Shown here: one piece after another, positions 1-8,643 of the stretch
Numbering within the stretch: the stretch's first letter is position 1
Layout: the number at the start of each line of letters is the position of its first letter
NCBI RefSeq assembly: GCF_014192335.1
Contig: NZ_JACHXU010000028.1
Span: forward strand, 1-64,000
Direction: 5' to 3'
Source of the DNA: Aporhodopirellula rubra
GTDB taxonomy: Bacteria; Planctomycetota; Planctomycetia; Pirellulales; Pirellulaceae
Length of the DNA: 64,000 nucleotides
Notes under the pieces: generated by a model
Database searches by the model: none
Told to the model about the DNA's origin: nothing
The model's input: only the letters and a program-made list of their open reading frames with translations
Translations under genes and position numbers: made by a program

Positions 1-2089
1 GCCGTCGGCGAATCCCTCACGCTGACCTACACCATCACAGTCACCGACAGCCAAGGCGTCACCGACACGCAAGACGTCCTCATCACGATCAACGGTACCA
101 ACGACACCCCCGATATCACGACCGAGACCGGCGACAGCAACGCGGAAACGCTGACGGAAAACAACACCACATTGACGACCAGTGGCACCCTCACGACAAC
201 CGACCTGGATCTCTCCGACACCACCGCCTCCACGGTCAGCGGTGTCGTCGCCAGTGGCAACACGAGCGGCCTAGCGTCGGACAACGCTGCCCTGCTCGCA
301 ATGTTCAACTCGACCGCATCTGTCCTTGACGCGACCGAAACGTCAGACACGTTGACATGGAGTTTCAATTCAGGCAGCGAGCACTTTGAGTACCTCGCAG
401 CAGGGGAATCGCTCGTCCTGACCTACACGATCACGGTCACCGACAGCCAAGGCACCACCGACTCACAGAATGTCACCATCACAGTCAACGGCAACAACGA
501 CCTACCGGTGATCACCGTCGAAACAGGTGACAGCTCAGCCGATTCGCTCACGGAAACCGACACCACCTTGAGCACCTCGGGAACACTCACCGTTTCGGAC
601 ATGAACCTATCCGACACAGTGACATCCGCGGTCAGCGGAGTCGTCGCGAGCGGGACCACCACTGGCCTACCGTCAGACAACGCGGCACTCTTGTCGATGC
701 TGAACTCAACGCCAAACGTCATCGATGGTACCGAAGACACCAACCAACTGACATGGACGTTTAACTCCGCTGGCGAATTCTTCGATTACCTAGCAACCGG
801 GGAATCGCTGACGCTGACCTACACCATCACCGTCACCGATAGTCAGGGAGCAACCGACACGCAAAATGTCGTCATTACCATCAACGGAACCAACGACGCT
901 CCCGATGTGACGATCGGCGGCGGCAGCGCTGCCGTGACGCTCACCGAAACCGACACAACGTTGTCCTCCACCGGAACGCTCACCGTCGACGACCTCGACT
1001 TGTCCGACAACGTGACCTCAACCGTCAGCAGTGTTGTCGCGGGCGGAACGACAGCAGGGATGGCGTCCGACAATGCCGCCCTGCTCGCGATGCTGACCTC
1101 AACGGCCAACGTCATCGATGGAACCGAACTCACCGACACGCTAACGTGGAACTTCAATTCCGCAAGTGAAGCGTTCGACCATCTGGCCGTCGGAGAGTCA
1201 CTCACACTGACCTACACCATCACAGTCACCGACAGCCAAGGCGTCACCGACACACAAAACGTCCTCATCACGATCAACGGCACCAACGACACCCCCGATA
1301 TCACGACCGAGACCGGCGACAGCAACGCGGACACGCTGACGGAAAACAACACCACATTGACGACCAGTGGCACCCTCACGACAACCGATCTGGATCTCTC
1401 CGATACCACCGCCGCCACGGTCAGCGGCGTCGTCGCCAGTGGCAACACGAGCGGCCTAGCGTCGGACAACGCTGCCTTGCTCGCAATGTTCAACTCGACC
1501 GCATCTGTCCTCGACGTGACCGAAACGTCGGACACGTTGACATGGAGTTTCAATTCAGGCAGCGAGCACTTTGAGTACCTCGCAGCAGGGGAATCGCTCG
1601 TCCTGACCTACACGATCACGGTCACCGACAGCCAAGGCACCACCGACTCACAGAATGTCACCATCACAGTCAACGGCAACAACGACCTACCGGTGATCAC
1701 CGTCGAAACAGGTGACAGTTCAGCCGATTCGCTCACGGAAACCGACACCACCTTGAGCACCTCGGGAACACTCACCGTTTCGGACATGAACCTGTCCGAC
1801 ACAGTGACATCCGCGGTCAGCGGAGTCGTCGCGAGCGGGACCACCACTGGCCTACCGTCAGACAACGCGGCACTCTTGTCGATGCTGAACTCAACGCCAA
1901 ACGTCATCGATGGTACCGAAGACACCAACCAACTGACATGGATGTTTAACTCCGCTAGCGAGTCCTTCGATTACCTAGCAACCGCGGAATCGCTAACGCT
2001 GACCTACACCATCACCGTCACCGATAGTCAGGGAGCAACCGACACACAAAATGTCGTCATCACCATCAACGGAACCAACGATGCTCCGG
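1..2089 (+). repeat. 1,185-bp direct repeat inside the VCBS array
   Basis: Bases 1 to about 904 recur at 1186 to about 2089 with only scattered, mostly silent, changes (for example gaatccctcacg versus gagtcactcaca). The offset of 1,185 bases is 395 codons, or three VCBS units, so the frame is kept. Similarity drops where the two copies read NDAPDVTIGG and NDAPVITIEP. The first copy runs off the left edge, so the array may hold further copies. This looks like a recent in-frame segmental duplication or gene conversion. Confidence 0.85.
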
Positions 2090-4926
2090 TGATCACTATC
2101 GAACCTGGTGATAGTACCGCATCAGCGATCACCGAATCAAACACCGGATTGACAGACAGCGGCACATTAACGATCACCGACCTTGATCGAACGGACAACG
2201 TCACCGCGACCGTCGATGCAGTCAGCGTGAGTGGCACCGGAATAGCGAGCCTTCCGGCAGGACTCGACAACACCACCCTAGAGAGCCTTTTATCTTTGAC
2301 GCCGTCCGCCATTTTGGACGGAACCGAGACCAGCCAATCGTTGACTTGGAACTTCAACAGCGGCAGCGAAGCATTCGACTTCCTCGCAACCGGTGAAACA
2401 CTCATTCTGTCCTACACCATCAGCGTCACTGATGACGACGGTGCTCCGTTGACCGACACCGAAACCATCACCGTCACGATCACCGGAAGCAACGATGCTC
2501 CTGTCATTACCGACGGACCGGACACACTCGCGTTAACCGAAACCAATTCCGGATTGACCGGCCTCGGTTCACTAACAATTGGTGACGTGGATATGACCGA
2601 CACGGTCACCGCAGCGGTTGACAGCCTGACCGTCAGTGGCACTGGGGCCGGCAGTGTCCCCGGATCGTTAACCAACACCATGATGGAAGGTTTCCTGTCG
2701 GTTTCGCCGTCTGCGATTTTGAACGGAACCCAAACCAGCAATTCCCTCGGATGGTCTTTCGATAGTGGCAGCGAAGCTTTCGATTTCCTTGCCAGCGGCG
2801 AGACGTTGATCCTTACCTATACCTTGAGTGCGACCGACGACGACACCACGCCTCTGAGCGACACCGAAACGGTGACCGTCACGATCACCGGAACCAACGA
2901 TGGCCCGGTCGCAGTCATCGACACTGCAACAGCTGCCGAAGCCGGCGGAATTGCCAACGGGACCCCAGGCGTGGATCCCTCGGGTAACGTACTGGACAAC
3001 GACACCGACGCAGACATCTCCGATACGAAAAACGTTAGTGGAGTCGTTGCAGGCATCTCCGCGAGTGCGTCGGGTTCGGTGGGAGCCCAGGTCACCGGTG
3101 TTTACGGAGCGATCACAATTGATAGTGATGGCAATTACACCTATCTCGTCGACAACGCCAACGCGACCGTTCAAGCACTGCGGACGTCTGCGGACACGCT
3201 TGACGATGTCTTCACATATACTGTGATCGACTCCGACGGCGCTGAATCGAGCCAACAGATTACGATCACGATCCAAGGTGCGAACGACACACCTCACGAT
3301 CTCACCGCAGTGGGAATGACGATAAACGAAAACCCAACCAACGGTGACATCGCTGGCAAGGTATCGACCAGCGACGTGGACACGGGTGACACTACGACTT
3401 ACCAATTGACCGACGACGCAGGAGGCCGATTCGACATCAACAGCTCCGGCGACGTCATCGTGATCAACTCGAGTGGCATCAACTATGAGGTCAATTCGCA
3501 ACACGACGTCACGATCGAAGTGACGGATACTGCAGGTGCCACTTATCTCGAAACATTCACGATCTACATCAACGATATCGACGAATTTGATGTCGTCGGC
3601 TATGGCGACTCAGACGGGTCCGCTAACGAAGTCGATGAAAATGCCAACTCCGGAGTCGGTGTTGGCATTACCGTGTCCGCCAGCGACGCCGATGGAACCA
3701 ACAACACGATCACTCACTCGCTGATCGATGACGCAGGGGGACGATTTGATATCAACCCGAGCACCGGAGAGATCATCACCTCGTCATCGGCGCCACTGAA
3801 CTACGAGGTCGACAGCTCCCACAACGTCACCGTCCGGAGCGTTTCCTCCGACGGCAGCGAAGTGACCCAGACCTACACCATCGCGATCCGTGATATCAAC
3901 GAGGCTTCCGTCGCCAACGATGACTCGTACAACACGCTCGCCGGACAATCAGTTACGCTCACGACCCCCGATCCGTTGGGCAACGACACCGACGTTGATG
4001 GTGACGAATTGGAGATGTTCCTCGTCACCGGTCCTTCATCGGGAACACTCTCGATCGATTCCAACGGTGTGATCACTTACACACCACAATCGGGATTCTT
4101 CGGCACCGACACGTTCACGTACCGCAGCGACGACGGCATGCTATTGAGCGATAACGTGGCTACCGTTTCGATCAACGTTCAAGCCGGAGGCGGTGGATCC
4201 GGAGGCGGATCCGGAGGCGGATCGGGAAGTGGCTCGGGCAGCGGATCGGGCGATGGCGGTTCCGGTGACGGCGGCGGCTCCGGCGATTCCGGCAGCGGAG
4301 ACGGCGGCAGCGGTGACGGAGGAAGCGGCGACGCAAGTCCCACCGATTCAGCAGCGTCGGGCGAAACGCCTATCGGTGGTCTCGCCAACGACATCGCTGG
4401 TGATTCACGCGGCCAATTCGACGCCAACACGACACAGGCAAATCGCGGACCATCACAGCAAAACGGTGATTCGAACGAACAAGAAGGCACGGCAAACGAA
4501 AAGCGAGACTCCATCCTCGGCAGCAACTCAAACCACGTGCTGAACTCGACACTGCGAACCTCATCGACCCAGCAAACCGAAATGATGTCCGTCGCGTCAA
4601 TCTTTCAAAAAGGACTCGCCGATGCCCTTTTGGAAATCGACGAAGACTCACTGTTATCTTGGTACGCACTGACCAACCCGACCCAGCACGCGACGGGTGA
4701 AGCTGAAGAACACGAATTCATGGTCGGCGGTGTCGGCACCACGCTCGGCATCGCATCGATCGGATATGTCCTGTGGGCACTCCGCGGCGGCATGTTCGTC
4801 GCGACCATGTACGCGGGTATCCCGGGATGGCGAATGCTCGATCCAACCACCCTTCTCAACGCCTACCGAGGCGACGACTCGCCGAAAGACCGAGTCGAAG
4901 AGATGCTCGATGCCGAGGAAAAGTAA
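1..4926 (+). CDS. Giant VCBS/cadherin-repeat surface protein, 3' part (5' end outside window)
   Basis: The frame is open from base 1 and ends at TAA 4924-4926, giving 1,641 visible residues of a larger protein. About the first 965 are tandem VCBS-type repeats of roughly 130 residues, each with the pattern SGTLT, DLDLSD, LTWxFNS, GESLTLTYTITVTDSQG and NGTNDxP. Next come a VCBS-like unit with NDTDAD, two cadherin-like units with GGRFDIN and LNYEV, and a cadherin-like tandem unit (GTLSID, GFFGTDTFTYRSDDG). A Gly/Ser-rich linker (about 1395-1447) precedes a C-terminal region with a hydrophobic segment (about 1576-1610) and a short charged tail. Such proteins in the phylum act as calcium-stabilised surface adhesins; the C-terminal helix suggests membrane anchoring, which is inference. 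The first 900 bases are almost duplicated at 1186-2085. No obvious SD or partner gene is visible; hairpin repeats follow the stop. Confidence 0.9.
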   Translation, partial: AVGESLTLTYTITVTDSQGVTDTQDVLITINGTNDTPDITTETGDSNAETLTENNTTLTTSGTLTTTDLDLSDTTASTVSGVVASGNTSGLASDNAALLAMFNSTASVLDATETSDTLTWSFNSGSEHFEYLAAGESLVLTYTITVTDSQGTTDSQNVTITVNGNNDLPVITVETGDSSADSLTETDTTLSTSGTLTVSDMNLSDTVTSAVSGVVASGTTTGLPSDNAALLSMLNSTPNVIDGTEDTNQLTWTFNSAGEFFDYLATGESLTLTYTITVTDSQGATDTQNVVITINGTNDAPDVTIGGGSAAVTLTETDTTLSSTGTLTVDDLDLSDNVTSTVSSVVAGGTTAGMASDNAALLAMLTSTANVIDGTELTDTLTWNFNSASEAFDHLAVGESLTLTYTITVTDSQGVTDTQNVLITINGTNDTPDITTETGDSNADTLTENNTTLTTSGTLTTTDLDLSDTTAATVSGVVASGNTSGLASDNAALLAMFNSTASVLDVTETSDTLTWSFNSGSEHFEYLAAGESLVLTYTITVTDSQGTTDSQNVTITVNGNNDLPVITVETGDSSADSLTETDTTLSTSGTLTVSDMNLSDTVTSAVSGVVASGTTTGLPSDNAALLSMLNSTPNVIDGTEDTNQLTWMFNSASESFDYLATAESLTLTYTITVTDSQGATDTQNVVITINGTNDAPVITIEPGDSTASAITESNTGLTDSGTLTITDLDRTDNVTATVDAVSVSGTGIASLPAGLDNTTLESLLSLTPSAILDGTETSQSLTWNFNSGSEAFDFLATGETLILSYTISVTDDDGAPLTDTETITVTITGSNDAPVITDGPDTLALTETNSGLTGLGSLTIGDVDMTDTVTAAVDSLTVSGTGAGSVPGSLTNTMMEGFLSVSPSAILNGTQTSNSLGWSFDSGSEAFDFLASGETLILTYTLSATDDDTTPLSDTETVTVTITGTNDGPVAVIDTATAAEAGGIANGTPGVDPSGNVLDNDTDADISDTKNVSGVVAGISASASGSVGAQVTGVYGAITIDSDGNYTYLVDNANATVQALRTSADTLDDVFTYTVIDSDGAESSQQITITIQGANDTPHDLTAVGMTINENPTNGDIAGKVSTSDVDTGDTTTYQLTDDAGGRFDINSSGDVIVINSSGINYEVNSQHDVTIEVTDTAGATYLETFTIYINDIDEFDVVGYGDSDGSANEVDENANSGVGVGITVSASDADGTNNTITHSLIDDAGGRFDINPSTGEIITSSSAPLNYEVDSSHNVTVRSVSSDGSEVTQTYTIAIRDINEASVANDDSYNTLAGQSVTLTTPDPLGNDTDVDGDELEMFLVTGPSSGTLSIDSNGVITYTPQSGFFGTDTFTYRSDDGMLLSDNVATVSINVQAGGGGSGGGSGGGSGSGSGSGSGDGGSGDGGGSGDSGSGDGGSGDGGSGDASPTDSAASGETPIGGLANDIAGDSRGQFDANTTQANRGPSQQNGDSNEQEGTANEKRDSILGSNSNHVLNSTLRTSSTQQTEMMSVASIFQKGLADALLEIDEDSLLSWYALTNPTQHATGEAEEHEFMVGGVGTTLGIASIGYVLWALRGGMFVATMYAGIPGWRMLDPTTLLNAYRGDDSPKDRVEEMLDAEEK

Positions 4927-4940
4927 GAAGCAACCTCAAA

Positions 4941-4996
4941 CGGTTCACCGGGGCTTAACGGCCCCGGCAAAGGCTCTGCCGGCCCTCCGGGCCTCA
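4941..4996 (+). repeat. Hairpin repeat, copy 1
   Basis: The segment contains gttcaccgg, ttaacggccccggcaaagg and ctctgccgg, which recurs at 5276-5320. The core folds as CCGGCA, a 7-base loop, then TGCCGG. It sits just past the stop of the surface-protein gene, so it may act as an mRNA 3' end or be a REP-like mobile palindrome. Which of the two applies cannot be told from sequence alone. Confidence 0.6.
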
Positions 4997-5143
4997 TTCT
5001 GGTCGTCAGTAATGCCGTTCATGTCCCCTGAGATCACTGCGTGAGTTACCGCTAGGCTTTGCGGATGAACTCGAACGTGTAGCAACGTACTTCGCCGCCG
5101 CTGAGCACTTGCACCATTAGGCACGGCGTGCCGACACAATCAC

Positions 5144-5167
5144 TGCCGGGGGTGCCAACCCCCGGCA
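5144..5167 (+). repeat. Perfect 10-bp stem-loop
   Basis: TGCCGGGGGT pairs perfectly with ACCCCCGGCA around a GCCA loop. There is no T-run, so it is not a classical intrinsic terminator. It lies between two copies of the hairpin repeat and shares its CCGGG core with the palindrome at 36608-36639. A REP-like element is the most likely reading. Confidence 0.6.
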
Positions 5168-5275
5168 ACAAAGTCAACGACGCAGGCAGGCCCGGAGGGC
5201 CGATACAACCTTTAGCGACCTGCTGCAGAACCGTCCTTGTGTCGGCCCTTCAGGCCTCTCGCGATGAAGGGATAC

Positions 5276-5320
5276 GTTCACCGGCGTTTAACGGCCCCGG
5301 CAAAGGTTCTGCCGGGCCTC
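5276..5320 (+). repeat. Hairpin repeat, copy 2
   Basis: This is the second copy of the element at 4941-4996. The core is CCCGGCA, a 7-base loop (AAGGTTC), then TGCCGGG, a 7-bp stem. The stretch 4927-5353 between the convergent surface-protein and aroDE genes holds these elements and no convincing gene. Confidence 0.6.
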
Positions 5321-5353
5321 ATGCCGGTCCCCAAACTTCCCAAACCAATCTCG

Positions 5354-6844
5354 CTAATTAACTTGCACCGGGTTGGTTGCCTGTTTGATCTTTTGCCTCA
5401 TCAGATCCGTTGGTGCGTCTTGGCCGGTAAACAGACGGTACTGGTACGCTGCTTGACGGACGAACATGTCGACGCCCGTGATCACGCGCGCGCCCTTACG
5501 TTTGGCTTGCTTGATCAGCAGCGTGTTCTCGGGGTTGTACACCGTATCAAACACAACCATGTACTCGTTCAACGCGGTCATACTGTACGGCGAACTGTCG
5601 ACGTTCGGATGCATTCCCACTGGCGTGCCGTTGATCAACAAGTGAGCCTTCGTTTCATGCCGCTGGTCCCACTCGACCGCGTGGCAGCCCAGTTCACCGG
5701 CCAACATTTGAGTGCGTTCCATCGTTCGCGACGCGATGTAAACGTCGCACTTGCGTTGACGCAATCCCCACGCGAGAGCACGCGAGACACCACCGGCCCC
5801 GAGGATCATCGCGACTTTACCCTGCATCGAATTTTCTTGGCCACGCTTCAATCCAAACGTCTCTTCGATGCAGTCCATTGCCGCGCGATAATCGGTGTTG
5901 TATCCGATCCGATCCTCGCCGTTGAAAATCATCGTATTGATCGCACCAATCCCCGTCGCACTCGCTTCGGCTTGGGTGCAGTACGCCACCGACGCCTCTT
6001 TGTGCGGGATCGTCACGCTGATGCCCTCAACGCCGATGCTGTGGCACGTGTTCATGAACGTTTGCAGATCGTCTTTTGGCAAACGAAACGGCAAGTAACG
6101 CGCGTTCAATCCCGCGTCAACAAACGCGGCGTTGTGAATCAGTGGGCTGTGACTGTGGGCGACCGGGTCGGCAATCACACCGAACAACGCGGTGTCCTTA
6201 TTGATCGTCTCGTAATGGTAGATGCTGTTCATCTCCTTCCAGTTCAGCTGGCCCGGCGCGAGCTTTTTGTCAGTGCTGAAAGTCGCGTACGTGAACGGCG
6301 ATCCAACGCGATTGGCGAGGATCCGCGTCAGCATCCCCAACTCGCCCATGCAGATTCCGATCGTGGGAACGGTTGCCTTTTGGACCAATTGAATCATCCG
6401 GACGTTGTCCGAAAACGTGTTCGCCATCGTCGCGATCTTAACGATGTCCGCATCCTCGGCCGCCATCGCCGCGTGCAGTTCCTCCAATTCGTCCGGCGTG
6501 CCCGAGAAATCGTGGTAACTGATAATCCGTTTCGTCGCCCCGTATCGCGGAATCTGAGACGCCACGTCGGCTTCGATGTCGACGTATTCCACGCCCGCCG
6601 CGATGGCACTACGCAACAGAACCAATCGCTCCTGTTCGGTGCCTTCCCAGCGTCCGCCGTCCTCTTTCCGCCGAACGGACAAAACCACGGGGCCCGGTCG
6701 ATCTTGGACGAGTCGTTTCAGATTCACCGCACGGGTGATGAAATCCAGACGTAACTCGACGAGCTCAGCCCCCTGTTCCACCAAAAATTGGTGTTCCGCA
6801 ATCATTTTTTGGTGGCGGGCACGCCCAAGACTAACACAAATCAT
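5354..6844 (-). CDS. aroDE: Bifunctional 3-dehydroquinate dehydratase / shikimate dehydrogenase
   Basis: This 496-residue cytosolic protein should carry out two consecutive steps of the shikimate pathway: 3-dehydroquinate to 3-dehydroshikimate, then NADPH-dependent reduction to shikimate. Residues 1-210 are a type I dehydroquinase with the general-base His111 (SYHDFSGTP) and the Schiff-base Lys136 (DIVKIATMAN). Residues 218-490 are AroE-like: HSHSPLIHNAAF binds shikimate, Lys282 (TIPHKEA) and Asp318 (GYNTDYR) are the catalytic pair, and GAGGVSRAL (349-357) is the nucleotide loop. NGTPVGMHP and DTVYNP are also present. All key residues are intact. The fused order AroD-AroE is known from plants, chlamydiae and planctomycetes. 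The gene starts with ATG at 6844 and is divergent from the beta-propeller gene across 244 bases, which should hold both promoters. Confidence 0.95.
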   Translation of the reverse strand: MICVSLGRARHQKMIAEHQFLVEQGAELVELRLDFITRAVNLKRLVQDRPGPVVLSVRRKEDGGRWEGTEQERLVLLRSAIAAGVEYVDIEADVASQIPRYGATKRIISYHDFSGTPDELEELHAAMAAEDADIVKIATMANTFSDNVRMIQLVQKATVPTIGICMGELGMLTRILANRVGSPFTYATFSTDKKLAPGQLNWKEMNSIYHYETINKDTALFGVIADPVAHSHSPLIHNAAFVDAGLNARYLPFRLPKDDLQTFMNTCHSIGVEGISVTIPHKEASVAYCTQAEASATGIGAINTMIFNGEDRIGYNTDYRAAMDCIEETFGLKRGQENSMQGKVAMILGAGGVSRALAWGLRQRKCDVYIASRTMERTQMLAGELGCHAVEWDQRHETKAHLLINGTPVGMHPNVDSSPYSMTALNEYMVVFDTVYNPENTLLIKQAKRKGARVITGVDMFVRQAAYQYRLFTGQDAPTDLMRQKIKQATNPVQVN

Positions 6845-7088
6845 TGAAAATAAACTCGAAAGGCAAACAGATTGGTTCCGGCATCCGGTCGGTCCCCGGT
6901 GTCCGACAGTTTATAATAGTCCGTATGAAATCGAATAGACCGTGAACGATCGACAGCGGTTCACTCGTTAATGATTTGCGATGCCATCGGCTCGTAAAAA
7001 ACTCCGCGGTTCGCGAAAACGCCTCCCCACCGCAAAATCCCACCCATTCGCCAGCCCACCCCCATTCACCTGCCCAATAACACGATCT

Positions 7089-8450
7089 ATGACCGCAGCC
7101 ATTGCTCGATTGACGTTCACCGCATTGGCGGTGCTGAGTGTTTTCCATCTCGGCGCGAACGACATTCTTCACGCGAGCGACAATCAGCCTGTCGCGTCAC
7201 CACCATTACCGACGTGGACCATGTCGCGGGCGGACATCGGCGCCAGCGGCGCGGTGCCTCAAACCTTGCCGCGAGATTTGAAAATCCTCTGGGAGACTCA
7301 AACCGAAGAAGCCATCGAGACCACGCCCGTCAGCGATGGTGTTCGCGTCTACATCACCGATGTGATGGGAAGCGTCGAAGCCCTCGATGCGCAAACCGGA
7401 AAATCGATCTGGCGGCGATCCTTTGACACCGGCTTTGTCGCCCCCGCGGGCCTCTATCTGCCCTCGTCGGTCACGCCGAGCGACTCCATCGAAACCGCGA
7501 AACTCCCAGTGATCGATGTTCAAAAGAGCATCACCGACGCGTCATCCGATCCCCTCAGCAACGACGACACAACCGGCCGCACATCGGGGTTCGAACAACC
7601 GCTCCTGATCGTCGGCGACGTGGAGGGAAACGTGGAGGCCATGAATCCGGAAACCGGTGAATCCCTTTGGAAATTCACAACCGACGGTGAAATCAACGCA
7701 GCCCCCGCGTTCTTTGCCGTCCCACTGCAACGCGATCCTTCCTCGAGCAACGCAGAGAAGTCCGAACAATTCGAAATCCGATTGTTGCAAACCAGCCAAG
7801 ACGGATGCCTTTACTGCCTCAACGCCCACACCGGCGAGTTAGTCTGGAAATACGAAACCGGAGACCAGATCCGATGTGCCGCATCGATCGGTTCGGGAAA
7901 AACTTTCCTGGGCGGTTGCGACGGTGCGTTGCACATTGTTGATTTAGCGACCGGCGAAGCGGCCCGCGAGGCGATGCCTTTGGGAGGCCCGACCGGCAGC
8001 ACCCCGGCAGTGATTGGCGACGAAGTTTTTCTGCCGATCATGGACGGTGCCGTGTTCGCGTTTAATCCCACCTCAGGTGAGATCCGATGGAAATTCGAAG
8101 ACCCGGAACGTTTGCAGGAATACCGCAGCAGCCCCGCGATCGGCCCCGACCGGATTATCGTCGGCAGTAACAACAAACACATCGACGCCCTCGATCGCAA
8201 AACCGGGGAACGAATTTGGCGGAAAACACTCCGCCGCCGAGCAGACGCCTCGCCACTGATCGCCGGAGACGATGTCTGGATCGCATCCACCGATGGACTG
8301 CTGCAACGTTTGTCTTTGGCCGACGGTGAAGAAACCTGGTCGTTCGAATCGCGTGGCAAATTCATTGCCGCCCCCGCGATCCTCGGTGACCGTCTCATCA
8401 TCGCCGACGACGACGGCCTCGTCCGCTGTTTCGCCGCCCCGAGTCCCTAA
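7089..8450 (+). CDS. Secreted PQQ-like beta-propeller protein
   Basis: The protein has about 453 residues from ATG 7089. I chose this start because it begins a signal peptide (MTAAIARLTFTALAVLSVFH, then a likely cut after HAS). An upstream in-frame ATG at 6981 would add 36 basic residues that hide it. The rest is a run of PQQ-like blades with the recurring pattern VYALDAxTGExxWxxxT: DAQTGKSIWRR, NPETGESLWKF, NAHTGELVWKY, NPTSGEIRWKF, DRKTGERIWRK and LADGEETWSF. This predicts a seven- or eight-bladed propeller. No PQQ-dehydrogenase catalytic residues or cytochrome motif are visible. The family includes BamB-like scaffolds and periplasmic proteins of unknown role, so the substrate or partner is not known. 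It lies upstream of the HemW-like gene with a 193-base gap. Confidence 0.85.
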   Translation: MTAAIARLTFTALAVLSVFHLGANDILHASDNQPVASPPLPTWTMSRADIGASGAVPQTLPRDLKILWETQTEEAIETTPVSDGVRVYITDVMGSVEALDAQTGKSIWRRSFDTGFVAPAGLYLPSSVTPSDSIETAKLPVIDVQKSITDASSDPLSNDDTTGRTSGFEQPLLIVGDVEGNVEAMNPETGESLWKFTTDGEINAAPAFFAVPLQRDPSSSNAEKSEQFEIRLLQTSQDGCLYCLNAHTGELVWKYETGDQIRCAASIGSGKTFLGGCDGALHIVDLATGEAAREAMPLGGPTGSTPAVIGDEVFLPIMDGAVFAFNPTSGEIRWKFEDPERLQEYRSSPAIGPDRIIVGSNNKHIDALDRKTGERIWRKTLRRRADASPLIAGDDVWIASTDGLLQRLSLADGEETWSFESRGKFIAAPAILGDRLIIADDDGLVRCFAAPSP

Positions 8451-8643
8451 CGTTAAGAGAAAACCACGCCCCACACGTTCTCTGGACACAATCAATCCTG
8501 CGTCCAATCGCCTCCCGCGTTAGAATGAGACACACGCGTTAAAATCTCTGACACGCCGCCTCCCCAAAACGCCAACCTTCTCCCACCATCGCTCACACTC
8601 CATCGGCGATTCACGTCCTACCCGCACCCCCGAGCCACCATCG

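Noticed and set aside
1..2900. Repeats as possible mobile element or CRISPR
   Set aside because: They keep one reading frame, have a period of about 130 codons and encode VCBS domains.
2668..3504. 278-codon minus-strand frame
   Set aside because: It lies inside the VCBS/cadherin coding region and has no recognisable domain.
5237..6754. 505-codon plus-strand frame
   Set aside because: It is antisense to aroDE, whose active-site motifs are all intact. The product is Arg/His/Val-rich without family features, a GC-rich third-position shadow.
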